The position numbers were made by a program, and so were the translations under genes. The notes beneath the pieces were generated by a model. The model made no database searches and was not told where the DNA came from. It saw nothing but the letters and a program-made list of their open reading frames with translations. 64,000 nt of DNA, taken from NCBI GenBank assembly GCA_902592325.1, contig CACJEC010000001.1:1-64000 (forward strand). Direction: 5' to 3'. Source of the DNA: an uncultured Pelagibacteraceae bacterium (GTDB lineage: Bacteria > Pseudomonadota > Alphaproteobacteria > Pelagibacterales > Pelagibacteraceae). This document shows, in pieces, positions 1 to 10,225 of the stretch. How positions within the stretch are numbered: position 1 is the stretch's first letter; the number at the start of each line of letters is the position of its first letter.

Positions 1-831
1 GTTTGAATTAGAAAACCAGATGATTAAACATACTCCTAAAATTGATGGGATTGTGTGTAAGGATGGGTGTGGAAAATGTAATTTAAAAAAAACAATATTT
101 AAAATTATTAATAACAAACCCACACCAGGTAATATCAAATTAAGTATTTTATTTTTACTTCTATGCCCTTGCTTTATTTCAAAAAATGCTAAAATTGAAC
201 CTGCTAATAATTCCCATACTCTTGTGTAAATAAAGTAGAAAGAAACTGAAGGATAATTTTTACTAACCCAATCAGCTATCCCAAGGCTCATAATAAATCC
301 AAATATTAATAAATGAATTAAATATTTTCTAAGATATTTAAATATGGTAAAGAAAATTATTGGAAATAAAATATAATACTGTTCTTCAACTGCCAGTGAC
401 CAAGTATGAAGAAATGGTTTTAATAATCCACTTTCAGCTCCATATTCTTGACCTGTATAATGAAAATAATAATTCGAACTAAATCCAAGCGAAAAAAGTA
501 TCGATTTTGAAAAATCTGTAAAGCTAATTGGGAGTAAATACATCCATGCAAATGGTAGTGATACAAGCATCACTACTAACAATGCAGGTAGTATTCGTCT
601 TATCCGTCTTTCATAAAAATATTTAAATGAAAATGAGCCTGTCGTAACTAATTCTTTTAAGATTATTGATGTAATTAAATAGCCTGAGATTACAAAGAAA
701 ATATCAACTCCTATAAAACCACCTTTAAAAGGTTGATTGCCTAAAATAGTAATTTGAGCATGATAAAAAATTACTGCACAAACTGCTATTGCTCTTAATC
801 CATCAATTTCTGGGCGATAGGTTAATTTCAT
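1..831 (-). CDS. OafA/YrhL-type acyltransferase 3 family protein, partial (runs off left edge)
   Basis: Reverse translation from ATG at 831: MKLTYRPEIDGLRAIAVCAVIFYHAQ...GGFIGVDIFFVISGYLIT...FLHTWSLAVEEQYYILFPIIF; hallmark acyltransferase-3 motifs. Not in the ORF track because it is open at the edge. Confidence 0.9.
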   Translation of the reverse strand, partial: MKLTYRPEIDGLRAIAVCAVIFYHAQITILGNQPFKGGFIGVDIFFVISGYLITSIILKELVTTGSFSFKYFYERRIRRILPALLVVMLVSLPFAWMYLLPISFTDFSKSILFSLGFSSNYYFHYTGQEYGAESGLLKPFLHTWSLAVEEQYYILFPIIFFTIFKYLRKYLIHLLIFGFIMSLGIADWVSKNYPSVSFYFIYTRVWELLAGSILAFFEIKQGHRSKNKILNLILPGVGLLLIILNIVFFKLHFPHPSLHTIPSILGVCLIIWFSNSN

Positions 832-926
832 GTATTTAGTGTTTATCAAAATTACTATATTTTTACAAAATAATAGAATTATCTTTAATATTTAATTTTA
901 AATTATAATCTTGTAGTAATAATAAC

Positions 927-1049
927 ATGTCAAAACGATACAGTGGAAAATCTTTTAAAGACTCAAGCGTTAGTAAAAAAAAAAAACCAAAGTTAACCCT
1001 AAAAGAAAAAAGAAGATTAAAAAGAGAAAAAACAAAAAAAACAAAATAA
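927..1049 (+). CDS. possible small lysine-rich protein, 40 aa
   Basis: ATG...TAA ORF: MSKRYSGKSFKDSSVSKKKKPKLTLKEKRRLKREKTKKTK. Sits in the otherwise empty gap between the acyltransferase and typA. No clear RBS. Confidence 0.4.
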   Translation: MSKRYSGKSFKDSSVSKKKKPKLTLKEKRRLKREKTKKTK

Positions 1050-1135
1050 CACCATATTTTTTACAAAATCTTAATATTTCTCTTCATTTTTAAGAGTTTT
1101 CAAAAAAAAAAATTAATATATAAGAGCCACAAATT

Positions 1136-2962
1136 ATGAACAATGATATTAGAAACATTACAATTATTGCACACGTTGATCACGGTAAAACTACTCTAAT
1201 TGATAACTTGATGAAACAAAGTGGTTCTTTTAGAGAGAATGAAATTGTTGATGAAAGATTAATGGACTCAGGTGAGCTAGAAAAAGAAAGAGGAATTACA
1301 ATTTTAGCTAAACCAGCTTCAATAAATTGGAATAATTCTAGAATTAATATTATTGATACGCCTGGTCACAGAGACTTCGCTGCTGAAGTAGAAAGGGTAC
1401 TAAGCATGGCTGATGGTGCGTTATTACTTATAGATTCTGCTGAAGGAGTAATGCCTCAAACAAAATTTGTATTATCAAAAGCTTTAAAACAAGGTTTAAA
1501 ACCTATTGTGGTAATAAATAAATTAGATAAAACAGATCAAAGGGCTAATGAAGTTTTAGATGAAACATTTGATCTTTTTGTTAGCCTTGATGCAAATGAA
1601 GAACAATTAGATTTTCCAGTTTTATATGCAAGTGGACGATCAGGATGGGCTGATAAAGAAGTTGAAGGTTCTAGAAAGAATTTAAATCCTTTATTAGATG
1701 AAATTATTAAACATGTAAAACCAGCAGAACTTGATAAATCAAAACCTTTTGCAATGCTATCAACACTTCTTTATGCAGATAATTTCTTAGGTAGAAGCTT
1801 AGTTGGAAGAATTACTCAAGGAACTGCTAAAGCTAATCAATCAATTAAAGCTATTAATTTAAATGGTGAGAAAGTTGATGAGGGCAGACTTACAAAAATA
1901 TTTAGATATGAAGGGACTAAAAAAGTTCCCATTGAGATTGGTGAAGCAGGAGATATTGTTGTAGTTGCTGGTCTAGAGAAAGCTAATGTTGCTGATACAA
2001 TTTGTGATTTAGAAGTTAATGAGCCGATTACAGCTACTCCAATTGATCCTCCAACCATGTCTGTTACTATTACAGTAAATACATCTCCTCTAGCAGGTAC
2101 TGAAGGTAAAAAACTCACTAGTACACAGATTAGAGATAGATTAATTCTAGAAGCACAAAATAACGTTGGTATTACGTTTTCAGAAAATGATGGCAATGAC
2201 TCTTTTGTGGTGAGTGGTAGAGGTGAGCTTATGTTAGAAATCTTACTTACCCAAATGAGAAGAGAAGGATTTGAAATGACAGTTAGTCCTCCAAAAGTTT
2301 TATATAAAAAAGATGAAAATGGAAACAAGTTAGAGCCTATTGAGGAAGTTACTATGGATCTTGATGAAGAATATTCATCTAAAATAATCGACTCAATGAA
2401 TAGAAGAAAAGGTAAGTTAATAGAACTCAAAGATACTGGTAAAAATAAAAAACGATTAATATTTCATGCTCCTACTAGGGGTTTAATGGGTTATACAAGT
2501 AAATTTTTAACTCTTACTAAGGGAAATGGTGTCATTAATAGAATCTTTCATAATTATGGTCAATTTGAAGGAGAAATGGAAGGAAGAAGAAATGGTGCTT
2601 TAATATCAATGGAACAGGGTAAGGCAGTTGCCTTTGCAATATTTAATTTACAGGCAAGAGGTGAAATGTTTGTAGATCATAACGATCCTGTTTATGCAGG
2701 AATGATTGTTGGATTATCTCCAAAACCAGGTGATATGATTATTAATGTAATGAAGGGTAAAAAATTAACCAATATGAGAACTCAAGGCACTGACGAAAAT
2801 GTTGTTCTTACTCCAATTAGAAAAATGTCAATTGCAGAACAATTAAGCATGTTAAATACTGATGAAGCTCTTGAAATAACGCCTCAATCATGCAGATTAA
2901 GAAAAGCTATACTTGATCCTCATGAAAGAAAAAGAAGCGAAAAGTCTGGTGCAGCAGCTTAA
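1136..2962 (+). CDS. typA: translational GTPase TypA/BipA
   Basis: NITIIAHVDHGKTTLIDNLMKQSG, RGITILAKPASI, DTPGHRDF, NKLDK motifs; full BipA-length protein. Confidence 0.97.
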   Translation: MNNDIRNITIIAHVDHGKTTLIDNLMKQSGSFRENEIVDERLMDSGELEKERGITILAKPASINWNNSRINIIDTPGHRDFAAEVERVLSMADGALLLIDSAEGVMPQTKFVLSKALKQGLKPIVVINKLDKTDQRANEVLDETFDLFVSLDANEEQLDFPVLYASGRSGWADKEVEGSRKNLNPLLDEIIKHVKPAELDKSKPFAMLSTLLYADNFLGRSLVGRITQGTAKANQSIKAINLNGEKVDEGRLTKIFRYEGTKKVPIEIGEAGDIVVVAGLEKANVADTICDLEVNEPITATPIDPPTMSVTITVNTSPLAGTEGKKLTSTQIRDRLILEAQNNVGITFSENDGNDSFVVSGRGELMLEILLTQMRREGFEMTVSPPKVLYKKDENGNKLEPIEEVTMDLDEEYSSKIIDSMNRRKGKLIELKDTGKNKKRLIFHAPTRGLMGYTSKFLTLTKGNGVINRIFHNYGQFEGEMEGRRNGALISMEQGKAVAFAIFNLQARGEMFVDHNDPVYAGMIVGLSPKPGDMIINVMKGKKLTNMRTQGTDENVVLTPIRKMSIAEQLSMLNTDEALEITPQSCRLRKAILDPHERKRSEKSGAAA

Positions 2963-3606
2963 TCAAATATCTTATCAACTAAATACAATCCAAGAGCTAC
3001 ACAAGGACCTATTCCAAAAGCAAATAATAAAGTTCCAATTCCAACAGTACCACCTAGGTACCAACCAACACTGACAACTGTAATTTCTAACGTTGCTCTG
3101 ACAACCGCTATAGGTAAATTTGTTTTTTTTTGTAATCCTATCATTAGACCATCTCTTGGACCCGCACCCAAATTTGAAACCAAATAAATTCCTCCACCTA
3201 TTCCAACTGTTATTACAGAAATTATTGCTAAAATGAATTGGTGAATATAGCTAGAAGGTGTTGGTACAAATTTAATACAAAGATCAATCATCAAAGCAAT
3301 TATTAATGCATTAAATATAGTTCCCATTCCTGGTTTTTGATTAAGAGGTATCCATAAAATTAAAACAGCAATACTTATTAAAAGAGTGATTGTTCCAATA
3401 CTTAAATTTACATTTAAAGAAATGCCTTGAGCTAAAACACTCCAAGGAGAAGCTCCTGTTAAAGAAACAATCAACAATCCTTCTCCTAAACCAAATAAGG
3501 TTAAACCAAAGCATAAAAAGAAAAAAGTAGAAAATTTTGGCTTAAAATTATATGGTTTGCTAGAGCTCCAATTTACTTTAGGTATATTTTTTATTTTTAA
3601 AAACAT
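2959..3606 (-). CDS. YczE/YitT-like integral membrane protein
   Basis: Multi-TM protein with GASPWSVLAQG and NLGAGPRDGLMIGL repeats typical of the YczE family. Confidence 0.75.
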   Translation of the reverse strand: MFLKIKNIPKVNWSSSKPYNFKPKFSTFFFLCFGLTLFGLGEGLLIVSLTGASPWSVLAQGISLNVNLSIGTITLLISIAVLILWIPLNQKPGMGTIFNALIIALMIDLCIKFVPTPSSYIHQFILAIISVITVGIGGGIYLVSNLGAGPRDGLMIGLQKKTNLPIAVVRATLEITVVSVGWYLGGTVGIGTLLFAFGIGPCVALGLYLVDKIFD

Positions 3607-3658
3607 TTTTTTAATAATTATTTCTATTATTGATAAAGTCCTTTAATGTAACTTCCAA

Positions 3659-4339
3659 ATGAAAAATTTTTTAGTTTTTGTACTTATTGTTTTTTGCTCG
3701 TCTATTTCCATGGCCCATATGGCTCATTATAATAAATATAATAAGATTGAAATGGAAATATTTAGAAATGGTGAGCTAATTGGTTATAACTATTATTTTT
3801 TTAATAGAAAGGGAGATGAAACAGTTGTTTCTAATCAAATTAAATTTTCTGTAAAACTTTTGGGAGCAACTATTTTTCAAGTAGAAGGATATGGTGAAGA
3901 AAAATATTATAAAGATCAATTAATTTCCTATGTTTCAAAAACTTTACAAAATGACAAAGAAAAATTTGTTAATCTAGTTTTTAATAAACAAAATAATGAG
4001 TTCAATATTAAAGGTTCTTCATATAACGGCAAAGCTTCAAATGACAATATCATTGGAAATTGGTGGAATCATAAAATTTTACAAACTCAGAGTCAAATCA
4101 GTCCTGTTTCAGGGAGTATTAAAGAACAAGTTGTTACATTCGTAGGAAAAGAAAAAATTTCCCAATATGGAAAATCTTTTGAAGTAGATCATTTTACATT
4201 AAAATCAAAAGATACATCTTTACCTAAAGATAAAAGATTAGATTTTCACATCTGGTTTGATCAAAAAAAATCTATGATTTTAAAAGTATCTTATTCTAGA
4301 ATGGGTGATTGGGAATATCGCCTTAAAAACTTTGAATAA
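3659..4339 (+). CDS. secreted DUF6134-like protein
   Basis: N-terminal signal peptide MKNFLVFVLIVFCSSISMA; mature part resembles the DUF6134 family. Family call from memory of pattern. Confidence 0.6.
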   Translation: MKNFLVFVLIVFCSSISMAHMAHYNKYNKIEMEIFRNGELIGYNYYFFNRKGDETVVSNQIKFSVKLLGATIFQVEGYGEEKYYKDQLISYVSKTLQNDKEKFVNLVFNKQNNEFNIKGSSYNGKASNDNIIGNWWNHKILQTQSQISPVSGSIKEQVVTFVGKEKISQYGKSFEVDHFTLKSKDTSLPKDKRLDFHIWFDQKKSMILKVSYSRMGDWEYRLKNFE

Positions 4340-4345
4340 ATCAAA

Positions 4346-5662
4346 CTATTTCCCAGCTACAACCATTCCTTCAACCATCATCGTCGGAGAATTAACTGAA
4401 TATTCAAATTCTAAATCATTTGCTAAAGTTATATTTTGAAACATATCCTTAAAATTACCAGCTATAGTAATTTCATTAATGGGATATTTGAATTCTCCAT
4501 TTTCAATTAAAAAGCCAGTTGCACCAACAGAATAATCTCCTGTTACAATGTTACTTCCATGTCCTATGGTTTCAGTAATATATAAGCTTTTTGAATTAGA
4601 ATTTATTAGATCTTTAAAAGAAATTTTTCCATTCTCAAAATATAGATTACTAGTTCCTCCACACCTTCCGTTAGATTTAAGATTCAACTTTTTACCATTA
4701 TAAGTGTCAATTAGATAATGATTAAGAATACCTTGTTCTACTAGTTTTAAAGTATCTATTTTAACTCCTTCAGAGTCAAAACTCTTCGAGCCCAGTCCTT
4801 TTAATATATCTGGTTTGTCTAAAACATTAATAGTATCTGAAAATATTTTTTGATTTATTTTATCTTTTAAAAATGAAGTACCTCTTGAAATAGCAGAAGA
4901 TGATATTGCGCTAGCAAAAGTACTTAATATTCCTTTTGCAATTCTTTTATCAAAAATAATAGCAATCTTTTCACTGCCTATTTTTTTTGGACTTAACTTT
5001 TTAATAGTTTGTTCGGCAGCTTTTTTTCCTAATTCTTCTGCATTCTTAATATCTTTTAGATGACATTTCTGATTATATTCATAATCTCTCTCCATACTTT
5101 TATCATCTTTAGCAACAACTACACTTGAAGCTATAAATGATGAAGTTTTGAAACCTTTACAAAAACCATCACTATTAGCTAAAATAAAATTTGACTTATC
5201 TTCTACAAAACTAGATTCTGTATTAACTATTCTTTTATCATTTGAAGCAGCAATCTCTAATCTCGATAAATATTTAATCTTATCATCGTTCTCTATATGA
5301 TTATCGTCATATAAATTTAAATCTTTAACTTCTTTAGCTAGCAAATCCTTATCGGGAAGTGAATTAAATTCGTCCTCTGGAGTATTTTTTGTAGTTTCAA
5401 TACATTTTTCAATTAAAATATTTAGGTTATCATTCAATAAATTTGATGACGATATAGATGATTTTTTTTTACCAATATAGGTTGTTATATCTATACCAAG
5501 ATTATCTGACCTATTAGATTCGTCTAATTTTTTATTTCTAAAATTTACTGTCTCAGAAATAGAATTCCCTACAAATACACTTATATCTGTAGCCCCTAAT
5601 TTTTTTGCTAAATCTAGACAATAAGATGCTTTATTTTCTAAATAATTTTGATCTTTAACCAT
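4346..5662 (-). CDS. pmbA: TldE/PmbA metalloprotease-related protein
   Basis: Adjacent to TldD; C-terminal GDYSVGATGFLIENGEFKYPINEITIAGN typical of PmbA. Confidence 0.92.
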   Translation of the reverse strand: MVKDQNYLENKASYCLDLAKKLGATDISVFVGNSISETVNFRNKKLDESNRSDNLGIDITTYIGKKKSSISSSNLLNDNLNILIEKCIETTKNTPEDEFNSLPDKDLLAKEVKDLNLYDDNHIENDDKIKYLSRLEIAASNDKRIVNTESSFVEDKSNFILANSDGFCKGFKTSSFIASSVVVAKDDKSMERDYEYNQKCHLKDIKNAEELGKKAAEQTIKKLSPKKIGSEKIAIIFDKRIAKGILSTFASAISSSAISRGTSFLKDKINQKIFSDTINVLDKPDILKGLGSKSFDSEGVKIDTLKLVEQGILNHYLIDTYNGKKLNLKSNGRCGGTSNLYFENGKISFKDLINSNSKSLYITETIGHGSNIVTGDYSVGATGFLIENGEFKYPINEITIAGNFKDMFQNITLANDLEFEYSVNSPTMMVEGMVVAGK

Positions 5663-7075
5663 TTATAATTTTGTTCCACCGACAGTCATCTTATCAATTA
5701 ATATTGATGGTTGAGCAACTCCTACTGGCACTCCTTGGCCTGCTTTACCACATGTTCCTATGCCGGGATCTAACATCATATCATTACCAACCATTGAAAC
5801 TTCTCTTAAAATTGAAGGGCCATCTCCTATGAGTGTTGCCCCTTTTATCGGTGAGCCAATTTTGCCATTAATAATTTCGTATGCTTCAGTACAATTAAAT
5901 ACAAATTTTCCTGAGGTAATATCAACTTGCCCTCCTCCAAAGCTGACAGCAAAAATACCTTTGTCTACTGATTTTATCATTTCTTCTTGAGTTTGTTTAC
6001 CATTTAACATCATTGTATTTCTCATTCGTGGTAAAACAATATGTCTATAATTTTCTCTTCTACCGCTTCCAGTAGATCTAGTTTTCATTAATCGAGCATT
6101 TAATCTATCTTGCATGAAATTTTTTAGAATTCCATTTTCGATTAAAACTGTTTTTTCTGTTGGGGTACCTTCATCATCTATTGTAAGGCTTCCTCTTCTA
6201 TTATCTATTGTTCCATCATCAACTATTGTGACACCTTCACTAGCAACTTTTTGACCCATTAAATTATGAAACGCTGATGTTTTTTTTCTATTAAAATCAC
6301 CTTCTAAACCATGACCTATTGCCTCATGGATTAAAATTGCAGGCCAACCAGGTCCTAAAACAACTTTCATTTCTCCAGCTGGAGCAGGTTTGCTCTCTAA
6401 ATTAACAGATGCAATTCTTAAAGCCTCATCACAAACATTTTTCCAATTATCTTCTCTCAAATATGAGTCATAGGATTGTCTGCCACCAATTCCATAAACA
6501 CCAGACTCTTTTCTTCCATTCTTTTCAAGCATTACAGAAACATTAAACCTTATTAAAGGGCGAACATCTGTTAAGGTTTCACCTCCAGATCTAATTATTT
6601 CTATGGACTTTTGTTCTCCACTAAAATTAGCTGTTACTTGTTTAACATTGTTATCTTTTGATCGAAGATATTGATTAACTTTATTTAAAATTTCAATTTT
6701 TGAATCTAAAGTTTTTTGTTCAATTGGATTTATATTTTTGTAGTATTTTTTATTAGATTTAGGAATAGAGTGATTGTAACTGCCTTTTGCAGATTTTAAT
6801 GTAGATTTTAAACTTTCAGAGGATTGCTTAAGAGAATTTTTTGATATCTCATTTGAATGAGAATAAGCAACAATTTCATCTGAAACTGCCCTAAATCCAA
6901 ACCCTAAATCAGAATTATAATTAGAATTTTTTATTTTGTTATCATCTAATAAAATTGACTCAGATTTAGAATTTTCCAAATATAATTCACCATCGTCACA
7001 GTTTTTTAGAGTATCTGAAATAATTTTTTCAGTCTCATTTCTTGATAAATTAGATTTTTCGAAGAAATCGCTCAT
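5663..7075 (-). CDS. tldD: metalloprotease TldD
   Basis: HEAIGHGLEGD zinc-binding motif; start probably ATG at 7075 (MSDFFEK) rather than 7087. Confidence 0.94.
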   Translation of the reverse strand: MSDFFEKSNLSRNETEKIISDTLKNCDDGELYLENSKSESILLDDNKIKNSNYNSDLGFGFRAVSDEIVAYSHSNEISKNSLKQSSESLKSTLKSAKGSYNHSIPKSNKKYYKNINPIEQKTLDSKIEILNKVNQYLRSKDNNVKQVTANFSGEQKSIEIIRSGGETLTDVRPLIRFNVSVMLEKNGRKESGVYGIGGRQSYDSYLREDNWKNVCDEALRIASVNLESKPAPAGEMKVVLGPGWPAILIHEAIGHGLEGDFNRKKTSAFHNLMGQKVASEGVTIVDDGTIDNRRGSLTIDDEGTPTEKTVLIENGILKNFMQDRLNARLMKTRSTGSGRRENYRHIVLPRMRNTMMLNGKQTQEEMIKSVDKGIFAVSFGGGQVDITSGKFVFNCTEAYEIINGKIGSPIKGATLIGDGPSILREVSMVGNDMMLDPGIGTCGKAGQGVPVGVAQPSILIDKMTVGGTKL

Positions 7076-7162
7076 GAAGAAATACATAGTTTGTTTAATA
7101 AAATATTCAACAGGAGTATTTTACGCATGTATATATTTAGGTTGAGTGATAACTATATATTT

Positions 7163-7513
7163 ATGAAAGTTTATTTCAATAATTCGTGCAAAATTTGTAA
7201 AGCAGAGATAGATTTATACAAAAAAGAAAAAATTCAAGAAATTGAATGGGTGGACATAACAAATAATACTCTAGCTGAAAAAGAAACTTCTAAAAACAGT
7301 AAAGAACTATTAAGAAGACTTCATGTAAAAGAAGGTGAAAAAATTACTCAAGGTGCAGAAGCATTTCTTTTATTGTGGAAAAAAATTCCAAAATATAAAT
7401 TTTTGTACAATTTTTTTAAATTACCAATAATTTTTAATCTGTTTTCTCTTATATATGAAATAATAGCTTTTTTCCTTTATCTAAAAAATAAAAAACAAAT
7501 AAAAACTAATTAA
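7163..7513 (+). CDS. DCC family (DUF393) thiol-disulfide oxidoreductase-like protein
   Basis: MKVYFNNSCKICKAEIDLYKK start with CxxC; internal ATG at 7163 preferred over ORF start 7091. Confidence 0.75.
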   Translation: MKVYFNNSCKICKAEIDLYKKEKIQEIEWVDITNNTLAEKETSKNSKELLRRLHVKEGEKITQGAEAFLLLWKKIPKYKFLYNFFKLPIIFNLFSLIYEIIAFFLYLKNKKQIKTN

Positions 7514-7817
7514 GAAAAACTATCAAAATTTTACTCAACCAAGACATAAAGGATACGAACATAACTAAAAAAATTGAATACATAATTGTTACAAGTTTAT
7601 TTTTTTTTCTTCTAAGTCTTATAAAATCCTTGTCATCTAAATCAGAAAAGTCTCTTTCTCCAACAACTTGATAATCATAAGTCCATCTCCAAGTACTATC
7701 ACCTAATCTAGAGTCTAGTTTATTAACATACGCTATCCAAGCTAAAACATATTTTAACATTAAGTACATTATTAAAAGAAAGATGGTACCAAAAAGCATA
7801 TTTAATTTTACAACCAA
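7506..7817 (-). CDS. small membrane protein with two predicted TM helices
   Basis: 103-aa ORF with hydrophobic N- and C-terminal segments flanking a charged core. Confidence 0.65.
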   Translation of the reverse strand: MVVKLNMLFGTIFLLIMYLMLKYVLAWIAYVNKLDSRLGDSTWRWTYDYQVVGERDFSDLDDKDFIRLRRKKNKLVTIMYSIFLVMFVSFMSWLSKILIVFLN

Positions 7818-7826
7818 TTTAAAAAA

Positions 7827-9014
7827 TTAGTTAGAGTTTTTTTCTCTTTTTTTTGCAATTAGTTGAGTTAATGCATCTACCATTGTATCTGAAGCTTTAA
7901 AAATTTCATTATTTTGAAATTCGTGGGAAATATTTTTTTCAGAATTAGTTTTATCTTCTATTACTATTCCTTCATCTGGAGAATTATTTTTAATATAAAT
8001 TAATAAAAGCCATTCCTCATCGTCAGACTCATCCCACTTTATAAAAATTTCCCCTGTTTCAAATCTTCTATCAATACAACGTAAAATTGACATATGTCTT
8101 AAAATATGTCTTTTATTTAATTGAAAAACTAGACTACTTGCACTTCTATAAAAACTTTCGAGTGCGAATTCAATTTTTTGACGTGCAATCGTATATTCCT
8201 TTTCTTTTTGTAATAAAGTTTCTCTATCTTCATCACCTTGTATTTTTACCCCTAAGGCTTCTACCCTTTCTCTAATTTTTTGATCTCTAATTATACGATA
8301 TTTTTCTTTAAGCTTTTCTATTCTTTGCTGTAAACCCTCATAGTCTTCACGTTTTTCTTTTAAAGATATCTTTTCTAATTTCTCAAGTTCCTTTACTTCT
8401 CTTATTCTAAATTTTTCAATTTGTTTTTCTAATTTTAATTGTTGTAAAAATTTTTTTTGTTTTTCTGCTTGTTCAATTCTCAAAAGAGCTTGCTCTTTTC
8501 TTAAAAATAATTTTATATCTTTTGTTCTTTGTTTTTCTAATCTTACCTCTTCTTTTAAAGCTTGTTCTTGAATTTTAACTCTTAAAGCTAATTCTTCTTT
8601 TCTTTGTTTTTCAGCAGCAATCTTAGCCTTCCTTTCATCTTCAATTTTTTCTAATCTTAATCTTCTTTTTTCACTCTGTTTTAAGATTTTATAATTTGAA
8701 ATTGTTTCAGAAATTTTATCAAAAAATCCTTGAATATATTTTTCTAACTGGAAATTTAACTTAAAATTAAATTGTGGCTTTAAAGATAATTGAAGCTTAA
8801 CAAATTTAGAGAGCAGACTTTCGTTTTTTACCTTTTCAAATTTTGAAAAAATAATTTTTTTTTTGATATTTTTTCTTTTTTTCTTGGGTTTTTTAAACTT
8901 ATTTTTTGTGATCTTTTTTCTTTTTTTTGAATTTTTTAATGTCTTTATCTTTGAAGATTTTTTATTTGATTTTTTAATTTTTTTGTTTTTTTTTGGTTTT
9001 TTTTTCATTTGCAA
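7827..9014 (-). CDS. lysine-rich coiled-coil protein of unknown function
   Basis: 395-aa ORF: Lys/Arg-dominated first ~50 residues, long charged heptad-like middle, folded-looking C-terminal domain (SMLRCIDRRFETGEIFIKWDESDDEEWLLLIYIK-like region). Confidence 0.75.
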   Translation of the reverse strand: MQMKKKPKKNKKIKKSNKKSSKIKTLKNSKKRKKITKNKFKKPKKKRKNIKKKIIFSKFEKVKNESLLSKFVKLQLSLKPQFNFKLNFQLEKYIQGFFDKISETISNYKILKQSEKRRLRLEKIEDERKAKIAAEKQRKEELALRVKIQEQALKEEVRLEKQRTKDIKLFLRKEQALLRIEQAEKQKKFLQQLKLEKQIEKFRIREVKELEKLEKISLKEKREDYEGLQQRIEKLKEKYRIIRDQKIRERVEALGVKIQGDEDRETLLQKEKEYTIARQKIEFALESFYRSASSLVFQLNKRHILRHMSILRCIDRRFETGEIFIKWDESDDEEWLLLIYIKNNSPDEGIVIEDKTNSEKNISHEFQNNEIFKASDTMVDALTQLIAKKREKNSN

Positions 9015-9037
9015 AGAAGTCCAATTCTACCAATAAT

Positions 9038-10225
9038 TTATTGATAAATATAGTCTCTAGTCACTGGAGTAGATTTATAGTTTTTTGTAAGTTGAAATTG
9101 ATATACAACCTGATCTCCCCACTTGAATGCCATTTGGCATCCTGTTAGATAAAACTCCCACATTCTAAAAAATTTTTCATCAAACATATCAATAATCTTT
9201 TCTTTATTTTTAATACAATTTTCTTTCCAATGCCTCAAAGTATGAGAATAATGAAGCCTTAAAACTTCTATATCGGTTACAATTAGTCCTGCCTTTTCTA
9301 TAGGAGTTGTTACTTCACTTAAACTGGGAGTATATCCGCCTGGAAATATATATTTTGTTATCCACGGATGAGGATCCCTTGGTGGGTTAACTGAACCTAT
9401 GGTATGTACTAATGAGATACCATCTTCAGTTAATAAATTTTCAACTTTTTTAAAAAATTTTTTATAAAATTTTCTACCAACATGTTCAAACATTCCAACA
9501 CTAACTATTCTATCAAATTTTTCATTAAGTTCCCTATAATCCATTAATTTGAACTTAACTTGATTTTCTAGATTCATTTCCTTTGCTTTTTTATTACAAT
9601 ATTCTAATTGGTTTTCAGACAGGGTAATTCCTGTAACTTCACACTTTGCACTTTTTGCTATATCAATTGCTAATGAACCCCAGCCACAACCTATATCTAG
9701 AACTTTTTGATTAGGTTGGATATTAAGTTTTTTTATTATATGTTGAATCTTATTATTTTGAGCAGTTTCTAAACTATCATTTTCATTTTTAAAATAAGCA
9801 CAAGAATATTGTCTTTTTGGATCTAAAAATAAATCATAAAGATCATCTGAAATATCATAGTGATGAGATACATTCATTTTAGATTTTTTTATAAAATTAA
9901 AATTTGTTAGATATCTGTAAGAGCCTCTAAGTCTATTAATTAAATAACTAAAAAAATTTAATTCTCCTCTTCCAAAATTCATCAATGCTAAATCTAAAAA
10001 ATCTGTTAAAGTTCCATTTTCTATGATTATTTCTCCATCAGTATAAGCCTCTCCAAAATATAAATCAGGATGAAACAAAAGTTTATAATGAAGATTTTTA
10101 TTTAGAATTTTCAGTTTAATAGGGTTATTACCAGGGCTACCAATAATGTAATCCTTTGAATTAGCATCTGTTAAAATAAAACCATCTTTTTTAAAAACTT
10201 TATTTAAAAATCTAGCTAATTGCAT
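9038..10225 (-). CDS. cfa: cyclopropane-fatty-acyl-phospholipid synthase family SAM methyltransferase
   Basis: NVSHHYDISDDLYDLFLDPKRQYSCAYF, VLDIGCGWGSLAIDIA, GMFEHVG motifs. Confidence 0.95.
   Translation of the reverse strand: MQLARFLNKVFKKDGFILTDANSKDYIIGSPGNNPIKLKILNKNLHYKLLFHPDLYFGEAYTDGEIIIENGTLTDFLDLALMNFGRGELNFFSYLINRLRGSYRYLTNFNFIKKSKMNVSHHYDISDDLYDLFLDPKRQYSCAYFKNENDSLETAQNNKIQHIIKKLNIQPNQKVLDIGCGWGSLAIDIAKSAKCEVTGITLSENQLEYCNKKAKEMNLENQVKFKLMDYRELNEKFDRIVSVGMFEHVGRKFYKKFFKKVENLLTEDGISLVHTIGSVNPPRDPHPWITKYIFPGGYTPSLSEVTTPIEKAGLIVTDIEVLRLHYSHTLRHWKENCIKNKEKIIDMFDEKFFRMWEFYLTGCQMAFKWGDQVVYQFQLTKNYKSTPVTRDYIYQ

Noticed and set aside
20-229. 69-aa plus-strand ORF
   Set aside because: Lies antisense within the clear acyltransferase reading frame (1-831 minus) and has no recognisable protein features.
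1837-2430. 197-aa minus-strand ORF inside typA, and similar long antisense ORFs (for example 16240-16653, 26363-26749, 56673-57023)
   Set aside because: Ser/Ile-rich shadow frames antisense to strongly conserved genes; expected from codon bias in AT-rich DNA.
8820-9010. Low-complexity T-rich tract that looks like a tandem repeat
   Set aside because: It is the coding region for the Lys-rich N-terminus of the minus-strand coiled-coil protein; no unit periodicity beyond AAA/AAG codons.
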